This document shows, one piece after another, positions 23,673-37,400 of a stretch of DNA of 64,000 bases. Made by a program: the position numbers and the translations under genes. This stretch comes from Symsagittifera roscoffensis (taxonomy: Eukaryota; Xenacoelomorpha; Acoela; Convolutidae): positions 74,059,345 to 74,123,344 of the forward strand of contig NC_087062.1 in the NCBI RefSeq assembly GCF_963678635.1, read 5' to 3'. The notes beneath the pieces were generated by a model. It worked only from the letters and a program-made list of their open reading frames with translations, did no database searches and had not been told where the DNA came from. Within the stretch, counting starts at the first letter, position 1, and each line of letters begins with the position of its first letter.

Positions 23673-25620
23673 CAAGGTGATCAAAAATTAAAAATTGAGT
23701 TTTAGTTTTAAAATGGGGAAACAGCATCGCAAGTTTTTTTCTCCGAAACACAAATTTCAACTTTCTAATCCAATTTTCTTGAACTAAGTATGTTTGTTAT
23801 TTGCCACAGACCATTTTTGATGAGTGTTTTTCAGTACTCGCATTTGGCGAGTAGTTTTTCTAGTTGATGGAAATTATCTCAGGTGCCACCAGAAAACTTA
23901 ATTGAAGCTTGATTTCTGTTTTCACTAATTACCGAACAAAAAATTTCAAAACAATTGAAAAAAATTAGGCAAAAGAACGGAAAAATCAGTTTTATGTTAC
24001 TACTTCTACAGAAGCCACTTACTCAAGATTATTTTTGCATCTCCACTTGTCCATCTGCACTTGTATAAAAAAAACCTCACATGAAAGAAAAGAATGGCTT
24101 TTCAAAGAAAAAGTCGGAATAAATTCGCTCGGGCTGTTTCTTTTCCCGCAGACAAACTTTGAATTTTGAATAAATTTTTTGGCGCATCTTTTTTATACTA
24201 TCTGAAAAATATTTTTATTCAAAGTTCGGACTCAACAAGAAAATTTCATATATTTGTTCTAAAGTTAAAGGTGATTAAAGATGGGACTTCTTTGACTACT
24301 GAAAATTAAATTGAAAAGGGTTTCTACTTTTAAAGCGTAAAAAACAAACTAAATTATTCGAAATTGAAATGAGGAGCCATTTATTTTGACAATGCATTGC
24401 CAGACACAAAACTATCCACTTTATATTTTACAGATTGGCGTGGTTGAAAGAGTGCTCTTATCACGGCAAAGCTCTAGAAATAATTTTAGCGAAGGAAATA
24501 CACCAGTTTTTATAAACTATTATAAATTTCAAAATTTTTATTTCTTAATTTTTCCCTATGTGCAAATTTCCGTTAGAAGTTTTACAGTTTTGGTGATATC
24601 AAAATTATCAAATAACTGTATTGAATTCAACGGGTAAACAGGTTTGAGAATGAACTGTTTGCTCCTTACGCGTTATTGCAACGACGAGTATAGAGATGTA
24701 TTATTTCCAAATGGTTTGATTGGCTCAACTTAAACTCTCAGAGATTTGCAACAAAGTTGCTAATATTACATGGCAAAACTCTGAATGTTCCGTTCCGGCT
24801 GCCTTTTAAAAATTTTGCTTTGAAGAAATATTGATAAAAATTTTTTTTAAAAATGGAAAAATGAATGATATTATCTTTTTAACGCCCACGCACGGTGTAA
24901 AATACAATAAAATGTATTTCAACTTCTCGTTTTTCCTTAAAAAAGATCATATTGCTGGCATAGAAATTTTTAAATTGATTTGATTCAATGCCAACGCATG
25001 CTCTATGAACGCAACAAATTGCACTTTAACTAATCAAAATGGACCAAGTTTGCCAAATACGTACATCTTGACAACAGATCGAAGCTAGAAATTCTTCCAA
25101 AATCTTGTTTTTTTTTGTAAATTAAAGAAAATAACATAATTTGCGAGAGTGCAAAAACAAATTAAGCTAAAAAAATAATTTCGTATCAAGAATAAGTCAA
25201 AAACAAAACTGACCTTGTTTTTAAATTTTTTGATTTTTTGGTGAATGACAATGAGACGGGTTTGTCAAGGCAGTGAGTTTAAAAGACAATTATGAGAGAC
25301 AGTAAAGCAAACAAATCAGAAGCAAAATACCGGTTTAGAAAAAACATTATTGGCCGAAAATTGAGTCTCTTTTCATTACAGTAGTTAGTCTTCTTTACGT
25401 TCAATTTAAGTGCCAGCAATTTGTGGACCAATTTTTTGTTTATTGCCTAATTCGATCAATTATCCATACGTCTCTTTGTCATTCGTCATTTTTTGTCATC
25501 AAAAATTAGTTAAAAATTTACTCAAAAATTTGAAAAATAAAATTGATACTAACTTCAAGAACAACAACAGATCGCTATAGTCAATTCAAGCAAGCAGAGT
25601 CAAGTCAAACTGCAGTTACA
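23673..25620. other. Intergenic DNA, nothing recognised
   Basis: AT-rich DNA. The longest frame (83 codons at 24386-24637) has no recognisable features. A CTGAATGTTCCG fragment near 24781 resembles the F2 head but is too short to call. Confidence 0.5.
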
Positions 25621-25621
25621 C

Positions 25622-25870
25622 CAGGGGCGCATCTAAGATTTTCTCGAGAGAGAGTGGATTTTCAAAAAGTTTTGGAAATTTTGTCGAGTTGTTTTAGGTC
25701 GACCAAATTGATTTTCCGAGCTCTCCCATAGCACAAAAAAGCCACTGTGCCGCCAAATTTTGTGCGCCGCGGGCAAAATTTTGAAGAAACAGGCAAAAAA
25801 AGGCTTTTTTAGGCATTTTTTGGAACAATTTGACCAAAAAATTGTTCCCCCCTAAATCCGCCCATGAGTT
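25622..25870 (+). mobile_element. M1-family MITE
   Basis: The left end is CAGGGGCGCATCTAAGATTT (about 25622) and the right end CCTAAATCCGCCCATGAGT (about 25851-25869), inverted to each other. The interior has TAGGTCGACCAAATTGATTT, the TTTTGGAACAATTTGACC block and AGGCTTTTTTAGGC, shared with other M1 copies. Confidence 0.6.
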
Positions 25871-28800
25871 ACATAAATGATAGCAGCTGCAGTCCATATT
25901 TAAATTATTCGGATGAAACGAGCATTGCTGGAAACTTTCAAGTTTTTTTTTCAAAGAATAGACAAAACGGGAGAACAAAAATTGCTTAGAACTTTACCAT
26001 AATTAAAATAATGCGATTAATTTTGCGAATTATGGGACCAAATTTTTATTCCAAAAATGGGTCATTTTTAAGGTAAATTAAGAGTTACGCTGAAACGACT
26101 ACATAAAATCCAAAATATTTGCCTGAAACATTTTAAAATGTGTTTATAGCTTTTTTCTTGCAAAACTTTAATGAAAAAAGAAGGCGAGTGTCGCAGTGAG
26201 TGCCCAAAAACCGAGATAGACAAAGAACGGTCATTAACGTCCCTTATATCTTTTCAAAAAATTGTACTTCTACACGGAAAAAATTTTTCTCGAAAATTAC
26301 TTTTTGCTCAGTGATTATTATTAAAACATGGCTCAATATTCAGCTGTTTCGTCGATGCCTGTTCATGAAAAGTGACGCTTAGAGTCAATTGTGGCCCGCA
26401 CTTTACGCCAGCAAATATTTTACGGTTAAACCAATATTTTTACAAAGTTATTGAAAGAAAACAACTCTGATGATGAAGTATGAAGCTCCACAAATGGGAA
26501 ACAGGCTCAACTTTGGATTCTTATGCTATGCAAAAATGTAATACTAGCGATGTGAGCAAATAAATCATCCAAATTCAGATTCAGTCAAACATGATTGAAG
26601 GTAGCTTCCATCGTCAACTGACTATCATATTTTTTCTTCTTAACCACAGTTGAAATAGATGTTTGGTTTCGGTAAAATAATGTTCGAACAAAGTTCGAGT
26701 TGTTGACCAAAAAAGGGTTCCTTAATATATTACCACCAATAAAGAGATTATTCTCTATTGCAACACCCAACAAAATTTCTCTGATTGTCATTTGAGAGTC
26801 ATACGCATCAAGGTCGAATTATTAATGAAGTATTATTTTTATCAAGTCATATGAAGTTGGCTGGTGTTCCGGGCCGCTGGCACCAAAACTTTTTTCTGAT
26901 CTAGGCGACACAATTATTTTCCCGGTTTAGTTCAAAGTTATGTTCTGAGGGACCTTTAAATTTCAAAAAAAAACGAGCATAGCATTGTTTATCAAACTCA
27001 TTTAATACTGTGAAGTAATAATTTCTTCAGTTTGATGTCGAACATCAGACTAATAATTTGGAAATTCGTAATCAAAAAATTCTGATAGTTTTTTGCACCG
27101 TACGAATGCTGGTGCCTATTTTTCTTAGCTTTTTCTAATTTTTACTTTTTTCTATTTCTAACACAATTGCATTACCACGTTCGATCATCTTTTTAATATT
27201 TTGACCTCTTTTTATTCCGGAAATTGAACCGGATTCCTACTAAAATTAGATTCGAACTTTATCTTTGTGTTGTGATTTATTAGCTTCAGTTCCGTCACTA
27301 AAAACTAATTGATCGTCTATAATATCTTACTTATAGCGGTAGTTTTTTTTTTTTACAAATAAACGATTTTTTTTCCAGATCATATGAGACGCTTATGCTA
27401 TCCAAAAGTTTCCGTTTTGCACCACATCAATTTGTTTTTTAAGCGAAAAATGTTTTCCATTTTTTAGAGTTTCTCACGGCGTCCACTTTGTGGGAGAGGC
27501 GCACACCGAAAAAAGCCACGATTTTCATCCATTAAAAGAGTAATCAATACTGCCAATTTTCCTAAAAAATGCACCACTGAAACTTGACAATTTCATTGGA
27601 GGAGTTTATAGCTTTAATTTGATCGAGCTCAAAAATTGAATAATTAAAAAAATATATTTTGGAACCGTTTTTCATCTCCGCTTGTAAAAATTTTAAATAA
27701 GATAAAATTTAATCATGCTGATTTTTTAAAGCAAATGCAAAGTGCACAAATTAATTGAACTTGTAATGTGTATAATGCAACGTACCATTTGGAGAAAAGC
27801 TCACGCGCTAGCTTAAGCGATTTGGAGAAAATGCTCAAAGAGCTAAAGAAAAAAATACAGACGAAAAGCCGTTGGAAAGCTTCAATCACGTTTTTGTTCA
27901 CAACAACTGATCTTTCGAGTTTCAAAAGCTCAGAAGTATTAGATCTGAAAAAACCACATCAAAAAGGGATGGACCCAAAAAATTTTACTTCTATACTTGT
28001 TATGATAAGTATCACGTGCTTGAAAACTAAAAGCCTAAATCGGGTATGCCAAAAACGCTTAGCTTTTTGCATTTTGTATAATTTTTTGAGAAAGTAGACA
28101 AAAATAACTGTGTTTATAACATTGAAATTTCAGTTTCTCGCATCAAATTTATATGTTTTTGAGGAGAATGTTAAATTTTATTAAAAAAAAGACTGCTTTA
28201 AAAAGACCAGAAGAAACATTTTGAGGTAGCTTTCTGCTCTATTATTGATGAACCTATTCTTTGCTCAACGTTTTTTTTGAAAACTACCGCTCACAGTTTT
28301 TTGCAATGTGCGTCATCGATGCATTATTCATATTGATTTTATTTCCATGTTTGGGATCTTTTTTCGTTTCCTATTGCAGGTCTAATTGATTGCTAAACGT
28401 TTTTTTATCGCCTCAGAATTGAAAATTACCAGATCATCTGCTTATTTTGACCATACCATAATTTACTTCTTTTTTTAATTCTTCTCATGCAGAAATCTTA
28501 AACCCACAATCAGCTTTTCTCAGTTTTGATGTGTTTGAGACGGTTAGAAAAATTTTGAGAAAAGTAGAACCAAATTAAAGCTTGTATAGGCGCATTTCTA
28601 GTCCTTTTTCACTCTCTTTGGGAAGCCTTCATAGTAAAGAGGTTAGTGTAGTCTTTGCTTATAATTAATCAATAAGTATCTTCTCATTTATTGAAACCCT
28701 CATAACGCTCCGACACCAGATAACGTCGCCCAAACGTCGCCCTTTAAAGTCAAAGATTGTTACTTGACCAAATAATTCTAACATGCTTGTAAATGCTGCG

Positions 28801-29600
28801 GCGACAATATTTAATAAATTTGAAATAGCGCTCAGCGATGTTTGAAAAATGTTTCGAACATTTTTTGCTAAATTTCCTATAAAATTGAGTGAGATGAAAA
28901 AAATGAGTCCATTTAGTATTTAACCTGAAATTTTTTTAAACTGACTTCGTAAGAGCGGGGGAAATTTGAAAACAATTCACAGAGAGGTGGGGTGTGGTAA
29001 CGTGTGTTTACGAGTTATAGATCTCGCTTAAATGAGATTAATTCCGCTTAGAATAATAAGATAGACTCGTGCCTCCATGTCTCTTGGGTCATACTTGAAA
29101 TGAAGTCTTGAAAGAGAAACCGTTTCATAACGTTCAATTTTAGCGAAAGTTCGCATTCTGCTCAAAAGCAAAATGTCTATATTTTTAACCGTTGACACAA
29201 GGCCACTAATTAATCAGCCATCAAGGCTTAACATAAATCATTTGCACAGAAGTAAATTAGCGTTTTACACATATATCTAAAGTTCAAATTGGTTGATATC
29301 TTACCGGATGACAGGGTATTACCAAAGAGGGGTATTAAGACTTCCAACCCCCTCAAGGATTCAAACCACTGACCAAACTAGGGGCCCTCCTCTTGTCCTC
29401 CAATATATGCTAAATTTTAACTTGAAGATCATTTTTTTCAAAATTTTTCCTACTAATTGCTGCACATTTTTAAAGAGCATAATAGGGTTTTACAGTAATT
29501 TAAGCGAGCTTGGAAAATCAATTTAATCGTGGATGATTTCTTGATGATAGAAGGAAGGACCAGATGATAGAAAACTTTCAGCCAAATAGATTCGTTGAAA
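25871..29600. other. Intergenic DNA, no gene recognised
   Basis: About 3.7 kb without a recognisable gene. The largest frame is 109 codons at 27768-28097. It starts with a lysine-rich segment that could be helical and continues without any motif; I regard it as unsupported. Confidence 0.5.
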
Positions 29601-29601
29601 C

Positions 29602-29962
29602 CAGGGGCGGATTTAAAAGGGGGAAGGGCGGGGGTCAGACATTTCTTTCTCAGGGTTTCGACCTCCTCACCAACCAAAGGGTCCACCTTCTTGTTTAGTG
29701 AGGTTTGTGTTATCTTATGATACTCATTTTCGGCCGACCAACCCTAAAATTTTTCCAAAGGCTCCTTTGGCGCCAATATATTCTAATTTTGAAGGGGAGC
29801 GCGCGCCTTTTTGACATGTTTTTTCGGCACAAAAGCTTTTGTCAAAATAGTGTTTTTATACTATTATGGGAGTGCCCAAAAAATCATTTTGAAAAAGGTC
29901 GACAAATTTTTCAACCCCCCCCCCCCCCTTCTTTAGAAAATTCTAGATCCGCCGCTGGTTAA
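29602..29962 (+). mobile_element. M1-family MITE
   Basis: The left end is CAGGGGCGGATTTAAAAGGG (29603) and the right end ATTCTAGATCCGCCGCTGG (29940-29958). The interior has CTCAGGGTTTCGACC (29650), TTTTGAAGGGGAGCGCGCGCC (about 29788) and a 14-C run (about 29917). The GCGCGCGCC block recurs in the copies at 38483 and 45256. Confidence 0.65.
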
Positions 29963-30059
29963 AACCCTAACAAGTTCCTATTTATTCCTCTGAACGCATT
30001 TTGCTAAAAATCAAAAATAAATTAAGAAAATGCAAAAAAAAATCGATCTCCATCTGACC

Positions 30060-30610
30060 TGGCGGTGGGCTTGTTATCGGCTACGTTTGCGACTTTCAAT
30101 AAAAATTACGAATCTTTTTGCTCGAATGTTTTTTTTCTATACACAAATTTTTATCTAGCCATTTTTAACGGAATTTTTTTTACCATCAGAAAAAAGTGTT
30201 GTCCAAGACAAAAAGCTCAAATCAAAATAAAAACACTGCGACCAGGTGTTCTAAAGTTATAGCGGACTAAAATTGGGACTATTCTAGCCATTATAATTCA
30301 AATTGGGACTATTTTAACCCCTATGATTCAAATTGGGAAAATTAACGCGCGATATATTTTGTTCTTTCTAAGCGAAGGCGGTTAATTAAACCTGTCCAAA
30401 TTTAAATGAAGCGGGCATTACCGTTTTGATACGGTTTTGTTTATATGTTACCAGATGCAAAATTCGTACTTTACATAGCGTGTAAGACGGAGTCAAAAAA
30501 AAGAATTTTTTGCCGAACATTTTATCGTTTTTTTTTCATCAGGTCGTTAAAGCACAGTCGCAAAATTTATAAGAGTTTTGCAATGATAAGAGCAGTCTTG
30601 TTTTAGCTTG
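30060..30610 (+). repeat. G-family repeat, copy 5 (degenerate)
   Basis: GTTTGCGACTTTCAATAAAA (30084) leads to a half-preserved core TTAACGCGCGATATATTTTG (about 30342), and the copy ends with GCAATGATAAGAGCAGTC (about 30580-30597). The 3' half of the palindromic core is lost. Confidence 0.5.
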
Positions 30611-31103
30611 CGCGAGAAAAGCTTTCAGAGAACAGTCCTCACAATTTATCTTCAGTTTCCATCAAAATTCAAAAAGAGGTCTTCTTGGTCAAAATAATGT
30701 CAATCATTCAACATTTTATGGCCAATTTATACCTGTCCCTTTTTCAGCCTTATTTCCCTTAGTTGCTGTCCTTTTGGTTACTTCATTAGAATAAAAGCAT
30801 CATTTTGGTATTTTATTTATTGTTTTGTCTTCCAAATGCCAACTTTGGACATAAAAACTAAAATATTCTTTCCCTCAGAAGATTAAAAATATATATAAAA
30901 GTTTCCGCGTTTCATTATTCAAGTGTGCTTGAAATTACAACTCATACTTGCAGAAATTGACAGTTTTATTATCCAATATTTTTTGTATCATATGCGATGA
31001 ACAAGGTCCAACTTCATTTTATAACTCAAGTTTGATCTCAGACTTATATCAGATTTGTATTTCTGAAGTGTGAATGAAGAGATCTTAACAGTTACAAAAA
31101 ATT

Positions 31104-31483
31104 ATGTCGCTTTTACGCCTTATGGACGCGTGTTTAAATCTTGTGGTTTTCGTAGTTATCTTGCAAGCTTCTGAGATGAAAAAAATTGACGATTTGCCGG
31201 CGCTGTCTGATTTCCGAGAAAGAGTATCGTACCTGATCAGCGAGGCATCTATTCTGTCCCAGTTCAAGGTCGACCTTGACTACGAGGCACCACACATTGC
31301 TCGTGACTCGGCGATCAGAGTTGGGGCTATTCTAGAGAAGCACTTCCAGAAACTGAAGCAGAACTGTGAATACCTAGAATTGGAAGCAAGATATGCAGAG
31401 GAAACCCCGGAGCAAACCAATACGGATTTTTTCCCGGCAAAGAATTTGATGGATTTCAATATCAGTTTGGCCTTCAGCAAAAA
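31104..31483 (+). CDS. cacna2d: cacna2d coding exon 1 (signal peptide, VWA_N start)
   Basis: The ATG at 31104 is followed by a hydrophobic stretch (LNLVVFVVILQAS) typical of a signal peptide, which is why this start was chosen. The rest is the helical N-terminal VWA_N region. The donor is GTCAGT at 31484, leaving two bases of codon 127. Confidence 0.85.
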
Positions 31484-34400
31484 GTCAGTAAATAGGAAAC
31501 TATTTATTTTCATTACTGGTTTCAGGGGTGGACTTAGGATTTTGTCGAGGAAGGAATTTCAAAAAAGATAAGTTTTTATACATCGGCCACATTGATTTTA
31601 GGAGCTATCCCAAAACACTATAAAGATTCTACTTAGACAAAAATTTCTAGGTCGAAGGCATTTTAAAAAAAAAACGTGCCAAAAACGTCCCGACTGACCA
31701 AAGGTTTTGACTGAAAAATCTCGTTTTGACTAAAAAAATATCAAGCGTGACCGAAAACTCGCTCTTCTTTCAAAACTAGTATATGTTGGCACCGATAGCG
31801 TCTTAGATTCGGTCAGCTAAAATTGGAGTTCGAAAATAATATCAAAGGGTAGTCAGTGGGTCGAAACCCTGAAACGATTTCAGAACTACCGATAACACCC
31901 TGTCGTTCTGCAGGTATAGTCAAGCTCAAAACTGTCTGAGGGTTTTCACAATTTTTCTTACCTCATAGAAGGTGCCAAAACGGAGGAGGATAGTCTCGCT
32001 GGTGCAAACAGGTTCCATCCCACTGCAGATTTTGTGCGAGGCGAAAAATGTAACAGATACGGTCCTATTTTGATTTACTTATGCAGATTTTGTCTCATTC
32101 CAAAAATGATTAGCCATTTTTACTCTATTACTATAAGAGGCTTAAGTAGGGAGGATCCCGAACATCAGGCTGATTCGTGCTGAGAACTGGCCAATCGCGA
32201 TAGATAAACTGATTAAGAAAAGTCCTTTTGTTTATCGGCGCGCCGACGCAAGCAAACCCCCCACACCCCATCAGGACCACTGGCAGAAAATGTTTGCGCT
32301 AGGATGAAACCCACAGTAGAATCTACAGTTTAGCCTAATAAAGACCTGATGTTGCTCATAGCAACAAAAACATAAGCAAATCTTATTCTGCTTCAACCAA
32401 ATTTTGACCTAAGTTATCAAAAAAAAGTTTATGATTTATAATTAATGCATGATAAGTTGTTTTTGAATTTGAAATTGCAAAAATCTGCTTGACGGGAATT
32501 CATTTAGAAAAATAATTTTACAAAAAACAATTTGTTGATCAGGCGGTTAGTTATTAATTAAATTTGATTTAGGAGGCAAATTTAATTCATATCAAAAACA
32601 AGTAAATAGGAGGACTACTCAAATTTTTCTCTGTATTCTTAGTAGAGTTAAAAATGGGGTTCGTTGATGAGATGAAAGTGATTTGACGAAAATAGAGATA
32701 ACAGAATAAACTTAAATTTCCCACAGAAACCAACAAAAGGCAGCCAATTATGTAATTTTTGACTGTTTTTAGTAATATCAAAAAATATGAAATAAATTCA
32801 AGCAGAGCTCACAATATTGATTTGGTTCGCGTACAAAAAAGTAATTAAACCGATAAAATGTCGTGTTTGTAGAAAACCTGAGAGGCGGTGATCCAGCGTT
32901 TTTGAAATATGTTTAAAAAAATTTAAGGAAACTTTCGTCGATTTTTTTAGATCGATCAAACTCGTTTTTTGATTTCTTCTAAAACAATTGAAAAACACCT
33001 CCGAGTAAAGTTTCCAGGAGACTCCTCCTTTTGCGACTAATTCTGTAAAAAATTTTTACCAAACATCGTAAATTTTTCAATGGCTCTTCAGGTACCAATA
33101 GAGTCTAATTTTTTAGAAGAAGAGCAAGCAAAAAACTTTCTGATAAGCTTACAAAAACTGCGCAGTAACGCCTGTAAGTCTGTTTTTTTTACAATCGCAA
33201 CTTGACAGCTGCACTAAAAACTTCATAAAGAAACAGAATGTTTAGGGTGGGGGGTTCTTCGGGACCTAGATTTGAATTGTTTGGATGTTTTTTAGGTTCC
33301 ATTACGTGTTAGTTAATCGTAGAAAAATCTTATTCTGCTTCAACCAAATTTTGACCTAAGTTATCAAAAAATAGTTTATGATTTTTAATTAATGCATGAT
33401 AAGTTGTTTTTGAATTTGAAATTGCAAAAATCTGCTTGACGGGAATTCATTTAGAAAAATAATTCTACAAAAAACAATTTGTTGATCAGGCGGTTAGTTA
33501 TTAATTGAATTTGATTTAGGAGGCAAATTTAATTCATATCAAAAACAAGTATAGCTGACAACTGTGCAAAGGGAGTTGAATGATCCACTAATATAACATG
33601 AGAAAAAAACTTCAAATAATGAAAATTGCAAAACATTTCAAACCTTAAATAAAATATTTTTCACTAGCTTTTATAATCTACCTAGACTTAAATAGGAGGA
33701 CTACTCAAATTTTTCTCTGTATTCTTAGTAGAGTTAAAAATGGGGTTTGTTGATGAGATGAAAGTGATTCAACAAAAATAGAGATAACAGAATAAACTTA
33801 AATTTCCCACAGAAACCAACGAATGGCAGCCAATTATGTAATTTTTGACTTTTTTTAAGTAATATCAAAAAATATGAAAAAAATTCAAGCAGAGCTCACC
33901 ATATTGATTTAGTTCTCGTACAAAAAAGTAATTCAACCGATAAAATGTCGTGTTTGTAGAAAACCTGAGAAGCGGTGTTTCAGCATTTTTGAAATATGTT
34001 TAAAAAAATTTAAGGAAACTTTCGTCGATTTTTTTTAGATCGATCAAACTCATTTTTTGATTTCTTCTAAAACAATTGAAAAACACCTCCGAGTAAAGTT
34101 TCCAGGAGACTCCTCCTTTTGCGACTATTTCTGTAAAATTTTTTACCAAACATCGTAAATTTTTCAATGGCTCTTCAGGTACCAATAGAGTCTAATTTTT
34201 TAGAAGAAGAGCAAAGCAAAAAACTTTCTGATAAGCTAACAAAAACTGCGCAGTAACGCCTGTAAGTCTGTTTTTTTTACAATCGCAACTTAACAGCTGC
34301 ACTAAAAACTTCATAAAGAAACAGAATGTTTAGGGTGGGGGGTTCTTCGGGACCTAGATTTGAACTGTTTGGATGTTTTTTAGGTTCCATTACGTGTTAG

Positions 34401-37400
34401 TTAATCGTAGAAAAATCTTATTCTGCTTCAACCAAATTTTGACCGAAGTTATCAAAAAATTAATTATGATTTATAATTAATGCATGATAAGTTGTTTTTG
34501 AATTTGAAATTGCAAAAATCTGCTTGACGGGAATTCATTTACAAAAATATTTTTACAAAAAACAATTTGTTGATCAGGCGGTTAGTTATTAATTAAATCT
34601 GGTTTAGAAGGCAAATTCAATTCATATCAAAAACAAGTATAGCTGACAACTGTGCAGAGGTAGTTGAATGATCGACTAACATAACCTGAAAAATTACTTC
34701 AAATAATGAAAATTGCAATACATTTGAAACCGTAAATAAAATATTTTTCACTAGCTTTTATAATCTACCTAGACTTAAATAGGAGGACTACTCAAATTTT
34801 TCTCTGTATTCTTAGTAGAGTTAAAAATGGGGTATGTTGATGAGATAAAAGTGGTTCGACAAAAATAGAGAAAACAGAATAAACTTAAATTTCCCACAGA
34901 ATTCAACAAAAGGCAGCCAATTATGTAATTTTTGACTTTTTTTAGTAAAATCAAAAAATATGAAAAAATTCGAGCAGAGCTCACAATATTGATTTGGTTC
35001 TCGTACAAAAAAGTAATTCATCCAAGAAAATGCCGTGTTTGTAGAAAGTTTGAGAGGCGGTGATTCAGCGTTTTTGAAATATGTTTGAAAATGTTTTAGG
35101 AAGTTATCTTCGATTTTTTTTAGATCGATCAAGCTCGTTTTTTAATTTCTTCTAAAACAATTGAAAAACACCTCCGAATAAAGTTTCCAGGAGACTCCTC
35201 CTTTTGCGACTATTTCTGTAAAAATTTTTAACTAAACATCGTAAATTTTTCAATGGCTCTTCAGGTACCAATAGAGTCTAATTTTTTAGAAGAAGAGCAT
35301 GCAAAAAACTTTCTGATAAGCCTACAAAAACTGCTCAGTAACGCCGTTAAACCTGTTTTCTACAATAGCAACTTGACAGCTGCACTGAACACTTCTAAAA
35401 AAACAGAATGTTTAGGGTGGGGGGTTCTTCGGGACCTAGATTTGAATTATTTGGATGTTTTTTAAATTCCATTACGTGTTAGTTAAACGTAAAAAAATGG
35501 AATTTGCAAAAATTTGATTAAAAACTTTTGAAGGGTGCTACTTTGAATTGTTTTGGCAAAAAAAATTTTTTGGAAACTCAAATCCATAAGTAAAGTAAAT
35601 AACGAACCTTGATATGCGAATTTCAGATAACCACAAAACATAACGAAATTGATCGTTTTCTTGCTAAATAGTTTCTTAAAACATTACAGGAAAATCATTG
35701 AGAAAATCCGTTAGAAAAAATTCTGCTTTTCGGTTAAAATTATTTTAAAAACCTTACATTGGAACTGTAAGAACTTTTTAAATAACCTTTTCTTGAGAAA
35801 AATTGGAAAAAAAATCATTTTCAGTTCAGCTTACATTTAAAATTTCACTTATTTGAAGTTTTCACTCATTTAAAGTTTTTACTTTTGAAAAACTTTTTCT
35901 AAAGCGTCAAATGTTGTTTCCTCTAATAAAATTCAAACTTTCAAAAAGAAGTGTGACAAACAGCAAGAATAAATTTTTCCTTACATATCAAAAAATTGAT
36001 TTTCATAATAAATTTTTCAAAAGCCATTGTAATTATGTAAAACAGTTAAAAAACTCTAGGAAAAATTTAAATTCTCTCCCCACTTCATGCAGCAATTACG
36101 ACAAAAATTGAAAAAAAAATCATTTTTTTCTTAAAACCTTTGTGGTCGAAACTTTTTGAATTACCTGCTTAGAGACCGTAACTTTTTTGGCTGCATGACC
36201 AGCGATTTCATTTGACAAATCTTGGCAATCGACTATTTTTTTGAAAAACTTGAAAATTTATTGTCAATTAGACGGTTAGTTTTTTTTAGTTTTCACAAGC
36301 TGTACATTGAAGTCATTGCATTACGGAAGGTAATTGAAAGTTGTAGAGCGGAATATTGCAAAACATTCAAAAAGGTGATGCTTATGTATTTTTTGATCAT
36401 GTTTAATAAACAAGAAGACTGATGTTCAACTTTCAAAAATTTCAATCTTTTGACTATTTTTCATTAAAAAGAAAATAGATGCATCAGACACTCAAAATTT
36501 CTAGTTAGCCTTCATATCAGCCTAGCGGTAAATAAGTCTTAAAAATACAAATTTTAAGAAACTTTTTTCAAATGTTTTTTCAGAGTCAGAATCACGTCAC
36601 GTAGCGGTTGTTTCATTCATAGGAAAACCCTTGTTCAAAGACTAATTTGATGCTTGTGAGAGGTGAGGAACATCATGACTTTTAGCATGTTGGCCGTAAG
36701 CTAGCAGAAAATGCTGAAATTTACGCCAGACAAAAAATTATCCGTTTGATGTGCTCGATTTTTAATGTCGCTCAAATTTGGGCTGAAAATGCTCTAAAAT
36801 GCTAAAGCATTTCATCGATTTATTTTTTGATTATTCATGGCAAGTGTTTTGATTAAAAAAAACATGCTCGCTCGCTTTACTCTCTCGAAACTTCACAAAA
36901 AAATTGAAAACGTTTTTTTTTCGACGCTTGGGGAAATTGAAGAATTTTTTAAGTTGTTCGAATCCTCATTGAAAGGACTTGAATATAATATATCATCAAC
37001 CCAGTCCGATAGTTCCCGATTTTGCGTGGAAAATGACAAAAAAAAAATAACTAAAACACACCCAAGTACAAAGTTCTTCACCATTTTCAGTTGTCGGAAC
37101 CAAAAATTATTTCTTGTATGAAATTCTCTTTAAATTTTGACCTGAAAAGTGTGCCTGATAAGCACAATAAACAACAAGGATAACCTGTTACCGTGCAAGT
37201 AGCACTGAATGTTCCGACAATAGTCTTTAAAAAACTACATTTTTTTTTTCAAATCAGTGCTGTTTTTTCTGCGTAGTGGGAGAAAGAGATTTGAATTAAA
37301 AACAATAATTTAGGCATATTTGATAGTTAAAAAAATTAGACAAATTGGAAAAAAATGATTGTACAAAAATGACTACAAAAACTAAAACTAAAAAAAATAA

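Noticed and set aside
27768-28097. 109-codon frame as a small gene
   Set aside because: Lysine-rich start but no domain, no upstream or downstream gene signals and no homologous copy.
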